Assembly: GCA_900754605.1 (NCBI GenBank)
Contig: CAAEDK010000181.1
Coordinates: 1 to 31,832 of the forward strand
Reading direction: 5' to 3'
DNA: 31,832 bases
Source of the DNA: an uncultured Oscillospiraceae bacterium
GTDB lineage: Bacteria > Bacillota_A > Clostridia > Oscillospirales > Oscillospiraceae
The stretch's first letter is position 1; every line of letters begins with the position of its first letter. Positions 24,585-31,832 of this stretch are shown one piece after another. Under the pieces are notes generated by a model, which searched no databases, was not told the DNA's origin, and saw only the letters and a program-made list of their open reading frames with translations. Made by a program: the position numbers and the translations under genes.

Positions 24585-24632
24585 AAAAAGATAGACCGGC
24601 CTCCCTTTTCGGGCTATCCAGTCTATCTTTTT
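24585..24632. terminator. Bidirectional terminator between nan genes and the peptidase operon
   Basis: AAAAAGATAGAC (24585-24596) and GTCTATCTTTTT (24621-24632) form a 12-bp stem whose own A and T runs give a T tract on both strands. It ends the nanQ transcript rightward and the X-Pro peptidase transcript leftward. The bases between the lyase remnant and this hairpin hold nothing else recognisable. Confidence 0.85.
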
Positions 24633-24665
24633 ATGGGTTTGTTTTGTAACGCGCCCGTTTTTGTT

Positions 24666-26609
24666 TTATTGATTTCCTTTGTCCGAACGCAGGGTATGTA
24701 CCGGAGCCATGGGAACTGCAACCCGGACGGAATCCTGCTCCACACTCAACTCGGTGACCGCGAAAGGCCGCTGGGTGGCCTCCACATCTGTTCCGTACAA
24801 AACCAGGCAGAGCCTCCGTCCCGCCCGAACCGTATGATCCATGGGTACCATGGAGAACTGGTAATCGTAAATAACGCCTGGCTCAATGGTATCCTTACAG
24901 TAATGGCTGCGGCGGTTCTGGGCATTCATCCAGCCGCGGGAGATCACCTTGAAGGCAGAGGGCTTCTCTTCCGACCGGAAGCGCTTCCAGTCCCCCAACG
25001 GTGTGTTGTTTCCCCATGGAATCCCGCCGGCCTGTACTACCTCCTGTTCCGGTGTGAGCCGGCATTCCTCTCCCAGTTCCACCAGCATGGCACTGAGAAT
25101 GGCGGTAGAGGCCCGGCAGGCGGCACGAAACGAAACCTGAACCGTGCCGCTGATCCGGGTATCCGTTTTAAGCGGGGCGGTGATATAACGCAGGCAGTGG
25201 GCATGTCGTTCGCTCAACACCAGCTCGGCCAACCACTCGGCGGCGTTGTCCCGGGTTCTGTCATACACAGTGGCTGACAGGTCGTCCACCAGGCGGCCGC
25301 TCTCCTGGGCGGGCATGAGCACCGGCTCGGTATACCCTTTGACCGCCGGGAAGGAAGGCGACGCCAGCCAGAGATCCTGATCCAGATTGCTCTGCACCAG
25401 AACATTGGGGATACGCTCCGCCGCACCGTTCTCAATACCGTAGAGCCAGTGATCCAGCCAAAGGTGGAGCATCTCATTGAACCGGCTGCCCTGCAAATCA
25501 TGGATGTAGATATGCCCGCCCTGATGAAGCATCATCTTACAGGGGATCCCTCTGCATTCCATGGCGGCAAAGAGATTGACGCAATGTGTCGGCTTGACAT
25601 TCCAATCCGCCAGACCATGTACCAGAAACACCGATGCCTTGAACCGGTCGGCCGCCTTCAGGTAATTGCGCATGTCCCACCAGCGGCTGTAGTTGCCGCT
25701 GTCCCGGTCCTCATCTGCCGCAATTCCCTCCAGCCAGGCGGCATACGCCTCCCGAACGGACGCATAGTCCTCCGGGTCCTTGGCACGGCTGAAGCAGTAT
25801 TTGGCCAAAATGTCCAGGTCGTCGCCCTGCCAGCCGATGGCGGGCAGGTTCAAACCGTTGCAGCGGTAGTAGTCATACCAGTTGGAAATGGCGGCTTCGG
25901 GAATGATGGTTTCCAATCCCTCCACACCGGTGGAGGCGACCGCGATACACATCGTCCCCAGGTAGCTCTTGCCGGACATGGCCACCTTGCCGGTGCACCA
26001 GTCCGCCCGGATCTCAATGTTGTCCGTCAGGTTGGTAAAGGCCCGGCAGCGGCCGTTGAGCCAGTCGATGACCGCCTTGAATGCCGCCGTCTCCTCCGGG
26101 GAACCGCAGCAGTTGAATCCCTGGGATCCCCGGGTACCCAGGCCGCCGCAGAACACGGAGGCGTAGCCACGGGAGTTGAAGTAGCTGTACCAGTCGCTGA
26201 TGCAGTCCAACGGGATCTCCTCCGTTGGCGCGGTATCCGCATAGCCGACGGTGGCCCTGGGGTATCTGGGCTGGGGGAAGGATACTGTGGACGGGTCAAA
26301 GGTGATGTCCGACTCGGTGATGTGCTGCTGGGGATAGGGACTCACATCCCGGTCCACATCGTGGGGGACATACCAATCCTCATTACACTCCAGCATGTAG
26401 GGGTTGGCCACATAGATCGCGGGCACCCTCATCCCCTGAGTGGTTTCCAGTGGGCGGCGGATGTAGACTGCGATCAGATCCAGTCGGCCGTCCCCGTCTG
26501 TATCTACCGGCGTCTCCACATAGACCTTCTCAAACAGACACCTTTTATAATCAAAAACCGGCTGCGTCAGGCCGTCCTTCAGCACAATACCAGGTATATG
26601 TTGTTCCAC
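24666..26609 (-). CDS. X-Pro dipeptidyl-peptidase, S15/CocE family (PepX-like)
   Basis: A 647-residue cytoplasmic serine peptidase that would release X-Pro dipeptides from proline-rich peptides. The nucleophile motif GKVAMSGKSYLGTM contains Ser215; Asp335 lies in HGLADWNVKP and His366 in HQGGHIY, giving a full triad in the order of PepX. The C-terminal jelly-roll region includes SGTVQVSFRA near 505. It starts at GTG 26609 with AGGAG eight bases upstream, 28 bases after the MFS gene. It is shorter than lactococcal PepX (about 760), as in many Clostridia. It may also hydrolyse other acyl or ester bonds as CocE relatives do. Confidence 0.88.
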   Translation of the reverse strand: MEQHIPGIVLKDGLTQPVFDYKRCLFEKVYVETPVDTDGDGRLDLIAVYIRRPLETTQGMRVPAIYVANPYMLECNEDWYVPHDVDRDVSPYPQQHITESDITFDPSTVSFPQPRYPRATVGYADTAPTEEIPLDCISDWYSYFNSRGYASVFCGGLGTRGSQGFNCCGSPEETAAFKAVIDWLNGRCRAFTNLTDNIEIRADWCTGKVAMSGKSYLGTMCIAVASTGVEGLETIIPEAAISNWYDYYRCNGLNLPAIGWQGDDLDILAKYCFSRAKDPEDYASVREAYAAWLEGIAADEDRDSGNYSRWWDMRNYLKAADRFKASVFLVHGLADWNVKPTHCVNLFAAMECRGIPCKMMLHQGGHIYIHDLQGSRFNEMLHLWLDHWLYGIENGAAERIPNVLVQSNLDQDLWLASPSFPAVKGYTEPVLMPAQESGRLVDDLSATVYDRTRDNAAEWLAELVLSERHAHCLRYITAPLKTDTRISGTVQVSFRAACRASTAILSAMLVELGEECRLTPEQEVVQAGGIPWGNNTPLGDWKRFRSEEKPSAFKVISRGWMNAQNRRSHYCKDTIEPGVIYDYQFSMVPMDHTVRAGRRLCLVLYGTDVEATQRPFAVTELSVEQDSVRVAVPMAPVHTLRSDKGNQ

Positions 26610-26637
26610 AAGAACGTTCTCCTTTCCGAAGAGAGGC

Positions 26638-27906
26638 TTACTTATCCTGACTTTTCTTCAGGAAGCGCTTCCAAACCAACACCATGCCTGCGCCCAGAAG
26701 CAACATTACGATGAGGAAGGAAAAATAGTAGCGGTAGCCGGTGACGCCCGGATAGCCGTCGATCAGCACGCCCGCCAGCAGGGAACAGAAGATCTCCGGC
26801 AGATAACCTACGGTGGAGATAATGCCGGCCGCCGTTCCGGAATACCGCTCCGGGATCTTACCCTCGTCCATCATGGCCCAGGTCAGGGCATAGTTGACAT
26901 TGTAGAAGAAATAGATTACCAGGAACAGGATCACAAACGGCAGAACCGAGGCCGTGGCCTGTGGCAGAAACAGGATGGCCACAGTGCCCACCGCCATGGC
27001 GATGAATGAGGTGAACAGCAGGGAGCTGGTACCCACCTTGTCGGCCAGGTAGCCGCCGCCCACGTTGGAAACAGGACACAGGAAACGCTTACAGGCCGCC
27101 AGAATCGCCCCGAAGGTGACGCTCATGCCCAGAATCGAGGTGCCGTAGGGGGTGAAGTAGTACAGGGACAGCGTAAAGACATAGTTGCAGAAGGTCACCA
27201 GGCCGATGATCCAGATGGCAGGCATTTTAAGCACCTTGCCCAGATCCCGGAAGGTAATACGCTCACTCTTCTCAATGGTGGACTCGTCCCGCATCTTCCA
27301 GAACACCAGCAGTCCGCTCAGCACTGTAAGAACAGAGTAGAAGATAATCACATAGCGCATGCCCATCTTGTCATCCATATTACTGGCGCTCAGACCGATC
27401 CGGAAGGCCACGACAGCCAGAGGCGCCATGACGGCGGCGGTCACGCCGCGGCCGCCCTCGAACCAGCCGAAGGACTTGCCCTTGTCTTCCGGGCTTGACA
27501 AGACGCGGACGGCTTTCACACAGGCGGGCCAGAACGCAAACAGGGAGGTGAAGCCCCAAAAGGCATACAGGCCCACCAGCATGGGGAAGGTCAGGGGGAG
27601 CAGGTGGAGGAAGCCGCCCAGTCCGGTTCCTACCAGCGACACCGTCAGCAGCAGGCGGATGCTGACCCGGTCTGCCAGGTAACCTCCGAACAAGTAGGAG
27701 ATCATACCAAAGACGCCGAAGATGCTTCCGAAGACGCCCATCTGGGTGTTGGTCAGATGATAAACCTCCAAATAGGCGTCATAGTAGTCATACCGGAAGT
27801 AGGGCAGGCCGTAGATGATGGCACCGCCTGCGGCGATGAGCAGGATGGTAATGAAATTCCGCGCGGTCTTTTCGCCCATCCCAAGCTTCGAAAACAGTTT
27901 GGACAT
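26638..27906 (-). CDS. MFS transporter, YihN-like
   Basis: A 422-residue major facilitator with twelve predicted hydrophobic segments. GGYLADRVSIRLL (about 74-86) is the loop 2-3 signature in degenerate form, and GGGYLADKVGTS mirrors it in the second half. It is encoded between the M32 homologue and the X-Pro peptidase, so a peptide or amino-acid substrate is plausible; E. coli YihN relatives are uncharacterised sugar or organic-anion-type carriers. AAGGAG precedes the ATG by about nine bases. Confidence 0.87.
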   Translation of the reverse strand: MSKLFSKLGMGEKTARNFITILLIAAGGAIIYGLPYFRYDYYDAYLEVYHLTNTQMGVFGSIFGVFGMISYLFGGYLADRVSIRLLLTVSLVGTGLGGFLHLLPLTFPMLVGLYAFWGFTSLFAFWPACVKAVRVLSSPEDKGKSFGWFEGGRGVTAAVMAPLAVVAFRIGLSASNMDDKMGMRYVIIFYSVLTVLSGLLVFWKMRDESTIEKSERITFRDLGKVLKMPAIWIIGLVTFCNYVFTLSLYYFTPYGTSILGMSVTFGAILAACKRFLCPVSNVGGGYLADKVGTSSLLFTSFIAMAVGTVAILFLPQATASVLPFVILFLVIYFFYNVNYALTWAMMDEGKIPERYSGTAAGIISTVGYLPEIFCSLLAGVLIDGYPGVTGYRYYFSFLIVMLLLGAGMVLVWKRFLKKSQDK

Positions 27907-27920
27907 TTTTCATTCTCTCC

Positions 27921-29447
27921 TTATTGTTTTTTCAACTGGTATACCTCAGTATACTTCTCCCGAAGATAGTTGATGAAGTAGGTGGAGCGGAGGGGTTCCC
28001 CTGTGGCCCGTTTCACCAGCTCGCCCGGCGGATAGATCGCTCCGAAGCGGTGGATCCGCGTTGCCAGCCACTGATGGATCTCCCGGAAGCGCCCGGCAGC
28101 CAACAAATGGCGAAGGGGCCCCAGCTCCCGCTCCAGTGCGGCGGCAAATTGTGCGGCCATCAAATTGGAGGTAAGGTAACCGGGGAAATAGCCCATATAG
28201 CCCGCAGCCCATTGGATATCCTGAAGGACGCCCTCCCGGTCGTTCCGGGGTGTGATTCCCAGATAATCGGTGTATTTCTGTCTCCACACCTGTGGCAGCT
28301 CCGCCACAGACAGCGTTCCGCGGATCAGATCCTTCTCCACCTCATAGCGTATGAGGATATGGAGAATATAGGTCAGCTCATCGGCATTGTTCCGGATCAA
28401 CGTGGGACGGACCTGATTGACCGACTGAAAGAGCGTCTCCCGCTCGCCCACAGCCAGTGAGGGGCAGAGCTGCTGCATTCTTGGGAACAGATACTCCCAG
28501 AATCCGGCGCTCCGTCCAATGATGTTCTCATAAAGACGGGCCTCCGCCAGCTCGGTGGCAAAGGATGCCACTTCGCCCAGAAGCATCCCCAGCAGAGCCG
28601 GATCAATATCCTGTTCATAAAGGCCCATACCGCCTTCGTGCAGGGTGTTGAACAGACCGGAGCGGAAATCCTCCGCCTGATAGGATGTGATCACTCGGAC
28701 ATCGCCCGGTGAAGCTGCCAGGGTTGTTGGATGAGGTCCCTCGTCCAGACGGCCTGATGCAAAATCAAATCCGATTGTCTCCAATACATATTGCGAGAGG
28801 GCCCGCTGTTCCTCCAGCGGGAGGCGAAACCGCCCTTCCGCCGGTTCCCCACATGGCATTCCACGGGCCTGCAGTGTCTGAAACAGGTCGATCACAAAGT
28901 GTTTCAGCTCATCCGCCAGACGATCCATCTGCTGTACGGTAGTCCCTGGCTCATAGAAGCTCATGAGGGCGTCGTAAGGCTCCGCTTCGTACCCCCAATA
29001 TCCGGCGAAAGCCCGGAAGGTATCCACAATCCGCTCCAGATAGGGAGCAAACCGCTGAAAGTCATTGGCTTCCCGTGCCTGTTCCCATACCTGCTCAGCC
29101 TTTGCAATGAGGGCAATGTATGCCTGATATTCCTCCTGCGGGATCTTATTGATATAAATGTAGTTGCTCTCTACCCTTCGAACCATTGCGGAAACTTGGG
29201 GTGGAGCGTCCTTCTGCCGGGAAAAATGATCGACCAGGCTCCGCAGCTCCGGCGAGCGAAACCGCTCATAGAGCTGCGCGCCTAGAAAGGACATCACCTC
29301 ACTGCGATAGGTCAGCCCCTTCTCCGGCATGTAGGTCATCTTGTCCCAGTAAAGCGTGGAGTTAAGTGTATATTTCAGATATTCGATCTCACGGATCAGC
29401 CGCCGAAGCTGCTCCAGCTTTTGTGCATCGGAAGCGCAACGTCTCAC
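27921..29447 (-). CDS. M32 carboxypeptidase homologue with altered zinc site (HEGGM)
   Basis: A 508-residue relative of carboxypeptidase Taq, usual length about 500. The family's YWDKMTYMPEKGLTYRSEVMS N-terminus, the HPT..SPGDVRVITSY segment (normally HPF…DVRITTRY) and the ending of the active-site helix, GLYEQD, are kept. The metal motif HExxH reads HEGGM at residues 270-274: the second zinc histidine is Met274. The downstream HES motif of the third ligand reads ELAEARLYEN, so that site is altered too. Start at GTG 29447, overlapping the MFS stop in GTGA, with AGGAGGGGAG upstream. The open frame is intact, so this is likely a functional but non-classical, possibly non-peptidase protein, such as a peptide-binding partner. 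Confidence 0.85.
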   Translation of the reverse strand: MRRCASDAQKLEQLRRLIREIEYLKYTLNSTLYWDKMTYMPEKGLTYRSEVMSFLGAQLYERFRSPELRSLVDHFSRQKDAPPQVSAMVRRVESNYIYINKIPQEEYQAYIALIAKAEQVWEQAREANDFQRFAPYLERIVDTFRAFAGYWGYEAEPYDALMSFYEPGTTVQQMDRLADELKHFVIDLFQTLQARGMPCGEPAEGRFRLPLEEQRALSQYVLETIGFDFASGRLDEGPHPTTLAASPGDVRVITSYQAEDFRSGLFNTLHEGGMGLYEQDIDPALLGMLLGEVASFATELAEARLYENIIGRSAGFWEYLFPRMQQLCPSLAVGERETLFQSVNQVRPTLIRNNADELTYILHILIRYEVEKDLIRGTLSVAELPQVWRQKYTDYLGITPRNDREGVLQDIQWAAGYMGYFPGYLTSNLMAAQFAAALERELGPLRHLLAAGRFREIHQWLATRIHRFGAIYPPGELVKRATGEPLRSTYFINYLREKYTEVYQLKKQ

Positions 29448-30778
29448 GATCTCCCCTCCTCCTTGTTCGGTGCCGCCCGGTTGTATTTCCACAGACCGGC
29501 CATCAACAGCATGCAAGCCACCACATAAATACCGGAGGCAATATAATAGGCCGTGCGGTAGCCCTCCTGTTCCACAAACAGCACATTCCCGGTAAACCAA
29601 CCGCTGAGAATACTGGCGAGCCCCGCCGCCAGATTGATCATAGAGGCAAAGGCCGGGCGGAGTTGGCGTGGTACCAGCTCCATGGACAAAGCACTGTCCA
29701 CCGGCGAACTGAGGTTGATCAAGCCAGAACGCATAAACAGGGCGATGCCCACGACTGGAACCATAAATTGGCCAAACCGGTCGCCGTTGGCGATAAGAAG
29801 CATAAACGGAACGGAGAGCATCGCCACACCGCCCAGCGTCACAATCTGCCCAAACCGTCTGACCACCGCCGGGGTGAATAGCAGGAAGAGAACGATGGCC
29901 AGATAGGACAGGGAGACCAGCAGTGAAGATGTCGCCCGGTCAATGTGCAGATTTCGGTTGAGGAAAATCGAATAATAGGAAGTGAACAGTCCCATACCAA
30001 AAGAAATCAGCACCCAGTAGATCAGATAGATCACCGCATCCCGTTGGAGCAGAGCCTGCCGCATCTCCCGTAGCCGCTGCCGCCAGGGAACCTGCTCTGA
30101 TATGGCGATGCAGTGGTCTTCCCGCTCTTCCCGGATAAGAAGCACGGGAATCAGTCCAACCAGCGCGAGCACTGCAACAAGCAGCAGCACATCCCGGTTC
30201 CCCTGTAGGTAGTGTTCCCGCAGCCCGGGCGCCATGGTGTCGACGTGTTCCGTCAGTGTTTTTGCCGCCTGATAGGTCACGCCCGCCCGCAGGGAAAACA
30301 TCTTGACCGTCAGCACGCCGCCCAGATAAGTAGTAAGAAAATACCCCAGGTAACCCAGATAGTAGGCCCGCGTATACCAGTCAATATTGTTGCTCCGGTC
30401 GGTAAACACCGCCACATAAGGCGCCAGCATAATATAATGGAGCTGAATGCCTACCAGTGCAAGCAGAGTGGTCAGAAAGAATACAGACTCGGTCTGCATG
30501 AATACCGCGCTCAACAGGGCCGCCGCACAGGAGGCCGAACAGAACACCAAAAGCTTTTTATAGCCCGTCTTCGGAATCAGCAGCAGCATCAGAGCACTGA
30601 TAAAGGTCGCATACCCATAAAACGCCCAAAAGGATGTCGCTACCGAACGCGCCATTTCCTGCATGTAATTGACATAGGTATCATAGATGATGCCGCTGAC
30701 CAGATTGTTCAGCGCATAGCTGATGATAAACATGGTTATGTTCCAGATCTTTCTCCGCCCTGGGCTCGGCCGTTCCAT
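29444..30778 (-). CDS. MFS transporter
   Basis: A 444-residue polytopic membrane protein, major facilitator type, twelve hydrophobic segments with a longer cytoplasmic loop around residues 220-250 (basic and acidic, QRLREMRQALLQRD). It differs strongly from the other MFS protein of the operon. It is flanked by the LuxR-type regulator upstream (10 bases) and overlaps the M32 gene by four bases, so its product and the M32 homologue are probably made together. The substrate is not visible; peptides or amino acids fit the neighbours. Confidence 0.85.
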   Translation of the reverse strand: MERPSPGRRKIWNITMFIISYALNNLVSGIIYDTYVNYMQEMARSVATSFWAFYGYATFISALMLLLIPKTGYKKLLVFCSASCAAALLSAVFMQTESVFFLTTLLALVGIQLHYIMLAPYVAVFTDRSNNIDWYTRAYYLGYLGYFLTTYLGGVLTVKMFSLRAGVTYQAAKTLTEHVDTMAPGLREHYLQGNRDVLLLVAVLALVGLIPVLLIREEREDHCIAISEQVPWRQRLREMRQALLQRDAVIYLIYWVLISFGMGLFTSYYSIFLNRNLHIDRATSSLLVSLSYLAIVLFLLFTPAVVRRFGQIVTLGGVAMLSVPFMLLIANGDRFGQFMVPVVGIALFMRSGLINLSSPVDSALSMELVPRQLRPAFASMINLAAGLASILSGWFTGNVLFVEQEGYRTAYYIASGIYVVACMLLMAGLWKYNRAAPNKEEGRS

Positions 30779-30788
30779 ATCGTCCCCC

Positions 30789-31355
30789 CTATTTATACCG
30801 GAACTGTGTAAAAAATGGGTGCAGCATATTGAGTGAAAACAGGTCGTCTGTCTGTTCTATCCCGGAAGACTCCGCTCCGCTCTCTCCGTGCACCGGGCGG
30901 GGAACAGGCGGCTCCTCGCCTTCCAGAATCTCCAACAGAGCCAGCAGGATCTTGGCCTCCCTTTTGGCTTTCTGTAGGTTGAATTTGTGGGCGCGTACTG
31001 TGGCAGTGCTGATTCCCATGATCTCACCGATCTCGTCCGTACTTTTCCCCTCATAGATGCAGGATAGCAGCGTCTTCTGCACCTCGGTCAGACCGTTGAG
31101 CGTCTTATCCAGCTCCAGCATGGGCCAGAATGTGCCGGAGTGGACTTCCTGCATATGCTCCCGTATCGCCCGCTCTGCCGTCACATCACGCCCGCGGCTG
31201 TGATAGATGACGCCTGTCTCAAAAGACGCGCCGCAGAAAATGCAGGTGTAAGTACCATCTCTATGGATGACGTATCCGCGGCGCAGTTCTTCCAGTGAGA
31301 GCTCCTTAAAGTCCCGCAGCTCGTTTCCACCTGCCCTCTTCAATTCAGTCATCAT
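30789..31355 (-). CDS. LuxR-type HTH regulator with N-terminal zinc-ribbon-like motif
   Basis: A 188-residue transcription factor. Residues 36-72 carry YTCIFCG (Cys38, Cys41) and, 26 residues later, REHMQEVH (His67, His72), a CxxC…H-x4-H arrangement that would bind zinc. Residues 87-140 form a LuxR/FixJ-type helix-turn-helix, with STDEIGEIMGISTATVRAHKFNLQKAK. The C-terminal tail (about 145-188) is acidic and proline-rich with no known fold. It has no response-regulator receiver domain. It starts at ATG 31355 behind GGAGG, and is the first gene of the MFS-M32-MFS-peptidase operon, so it likely regulates that operon and itself. Confidence 0.83.
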   Translation of the reverse strand: MMTELKRAGGNELRDFKELSLEELRRGYVIHRDGTYTCIFCGASFETGVIYHSRGRDVTAERAIREHMQEVHSGTFWPMLELDKTLNGLTEVQKTLLSCIYEGKSTDEIGEIMGISTATVRAHKFNLQKAKREAKILLALLEILEGEEPPVPRPVHGESGAESSGIEQTDDLFSLNMLHPFFTQFRYK

Positions 31356-31407
31356 AGCCGCGCCTCCATTTACTAATCATTTTTATAAAACGTTTATTTT
31401 TGATTAA

Positions 31408-31436
31408 ATGATAATGTCATATCGTTTATTTGTCAA
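31408..31436 (-). promoter_or_regulatory. Promoter of the peptidase operon
   Basis: On the minus strand TTGACA (31436-31431) and TATCAT (31413-31408) are 17 bases apart. Transcription would start near 31401. The leader contains a small inverted repeat ATAAA-N3-TTTAT (31385-31397), a possible operator for the LuxR-type regulator. Confidence 0.7.
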
Positions 31437-31691
31437 TATCCAACAACAGAGAATTCCATTTTCAGCAGTCCGCTGAATATTTTGCCCTTTTTTTGACGCA
31501 CTTCCTTCTCTTTCGTCCCCAAACACTTGCAGTACAACGGAAAGCCCCTCTTCATATCCTTAGTCATAATAGACAATTTTTATCAGTCTATCTGAACGCT
31601 TTAGCCGGAGAGTTTGCGGACAGACTAAGCCCCCCGGAATCCCAATGGGATTCCGGGGGGCTCTTTTATTGCTCTTTGAATGGAACTGTGT
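31437..31691. other. Intergenic region between SLH gene and LuxR-type regulator
   Basis: The stretch holds a short inverted repeat (ATAGAC/GTCTAT near 31569-31591) and the strong terminator at 31628-31662. No gene with a credible start and ribosome site is visible on either strand. Confidence 0.6.
31628..31662. terminator. Strong GC-rich terminator hairpin
   Basis: AGCCCCCCGGAATCCC (31628-31643) and GGGATTCCGGGGGGCT (31647-31662) form a 16-bp stem with a three-base loop. The T-rich side CTCTTTTATT lies on the plus strand; on the minus strand, where it would end the SLH gene, the T tract is poor. It probably acts in both directions. Confidence 0.8.
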
Positions 31692-31832
31692 TCAGCCCAC
31701 GTGCTCGCCGAAGTTCATCAGCATCTGGGCCACCTCGGCGCGGGTCGCGGTGCCCTGGGGATCCAGGACGCCGTTCCCCTTGCCGGAGAGCACCTGCGCG
31801 TTGACCGCCCACGCCATGGCCTCCTGCGCCCA
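31692..31832 (-). CDS. S-layer-homology (SLH) domain protein, C-terminal end only
   Basis: The last 46 residues of a protein whose gene extends beyond the right edge. AMAWAVNAQVLSGKGNGVLDPQG followed by ATRAEVAQMLMNFGE matches the second half of an SLH repeat (W..GL..G…F.P…TRAE.A.ml..f), which anchors proteins to cell-wall pyruvylated polysaccharides in Gram-positive bacteria. SLH repeats usually come in threes, so this is the last. The protein's main function is not visible. Confidence 0.85.
   Translation of the reverse strand, partial: WAQEAMAWAVNAQVLSGKGNGVLDPQGTATRAEVAQMLMNFGEHVG

Noticed and set aside
25449..26714. Plus-strand open frame of 421 codons
   Set aside because: Mirror frame of the X-Pro peptidase gene, whose catalytic triad is intact.
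31430..31804. Plus-strand open frame of 124 codons near the right edge
   Set aside because: It crosses the strong terminator at 31628-31662 and continues antisense to the SLH gene.
1..31832. CRISPR arrays, tRNA or rRNA genes, complete insertion sequences
   Set aside because: I looked for regularly spaced repeats, tRNA-like cloverleaf arms and transposase motifs and found none that I could support.

Overview
The window looks like chromosomal DNA from a gut-type, low-oxygen Gram-positive bacterium of the Clostridia, probably an Oscillospiraceae relative. This is inferred from the moderately high GC content, lipoprotein-type binding proteins, strong Gram-positive ribosome binding sites, the end of an S-layer-homology (SLH) protein, and tightly packed operons. 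I could run no database search; all family calls rest on motifs I can read.

Layout. (1) 1-631, minus strand: a cobalamin riboswitch behind a perfect consensus promoter drives a gene beyond the left edge. A broken ParA gene lies just upstream of it. (2) 1083-8047, plus strand: a zinc-homeostasis operon. It encodes a Fur/Zur-type regulator, a small Cys/His membrane protein, ZnuA-ZnuC-ZnuB, a COG0523 (CobW-type) metallochaperone GTPase, a second GTPase fused to a COG0701 permease, and a TIGR03943 partner. (3) 8398-22395, minus strand: a long operon reading dppA-B-C-D-F-like peptide/oligosaccharide ABC transporter, FAD flavoprotein, two AXE1-type esterases (the second lacks its catalytic serine), Gfo/Idh/MocA oxidoreductase, and a 1092-residue secreted GH33 sialidase. 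(4) 22590-24509, plus strand, divergent: an RpiR-type regulator, a decayed ROK-kinase remnant, an intact NanQ/YhcH, and an out-of-frame N-terminal remnant of N-acetylneuraminate lyase (nanA). (5) 24666-31436, minus strand: an operon reading zinc-ribbon LuxR regulator, MFS transporter, M32 carboxypeptidase homologue with a broken zinc motif, second MFS transporter, and X-Pro dipeptidyl-peptidase. (6) 31692 to the right edge, minus strand: the C-terminus of an SLH-domain protein.

How the parts work together. Regions 3 and 4 read as a sialoglycan locus. The nan-type regulator, NanQ and the nanA/ROK remnants point to sialic acid, and the divergent promoter carries two GAAA-N5-TTTC palindromes that would suit the RpiR protein. 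The scavenging half (sialidase, esterases, importer) is intact, while the local catabolic half has decayed. The cell may therefore complete sialate breakdown with genes elsewhere, or use the released material differently. Region 5 looks like a proline-rich peptide uptake and cleavage unit. Region 2 is a zinc-scarcity response with duplicated GTPase and permease parts.

The most unusual points are the GTPase-permease fusion, the catalytic-dead esterase paired with an intact sister, the M32 homologue with HEGGM in place of HExxH, and the half-eroded nan operon.
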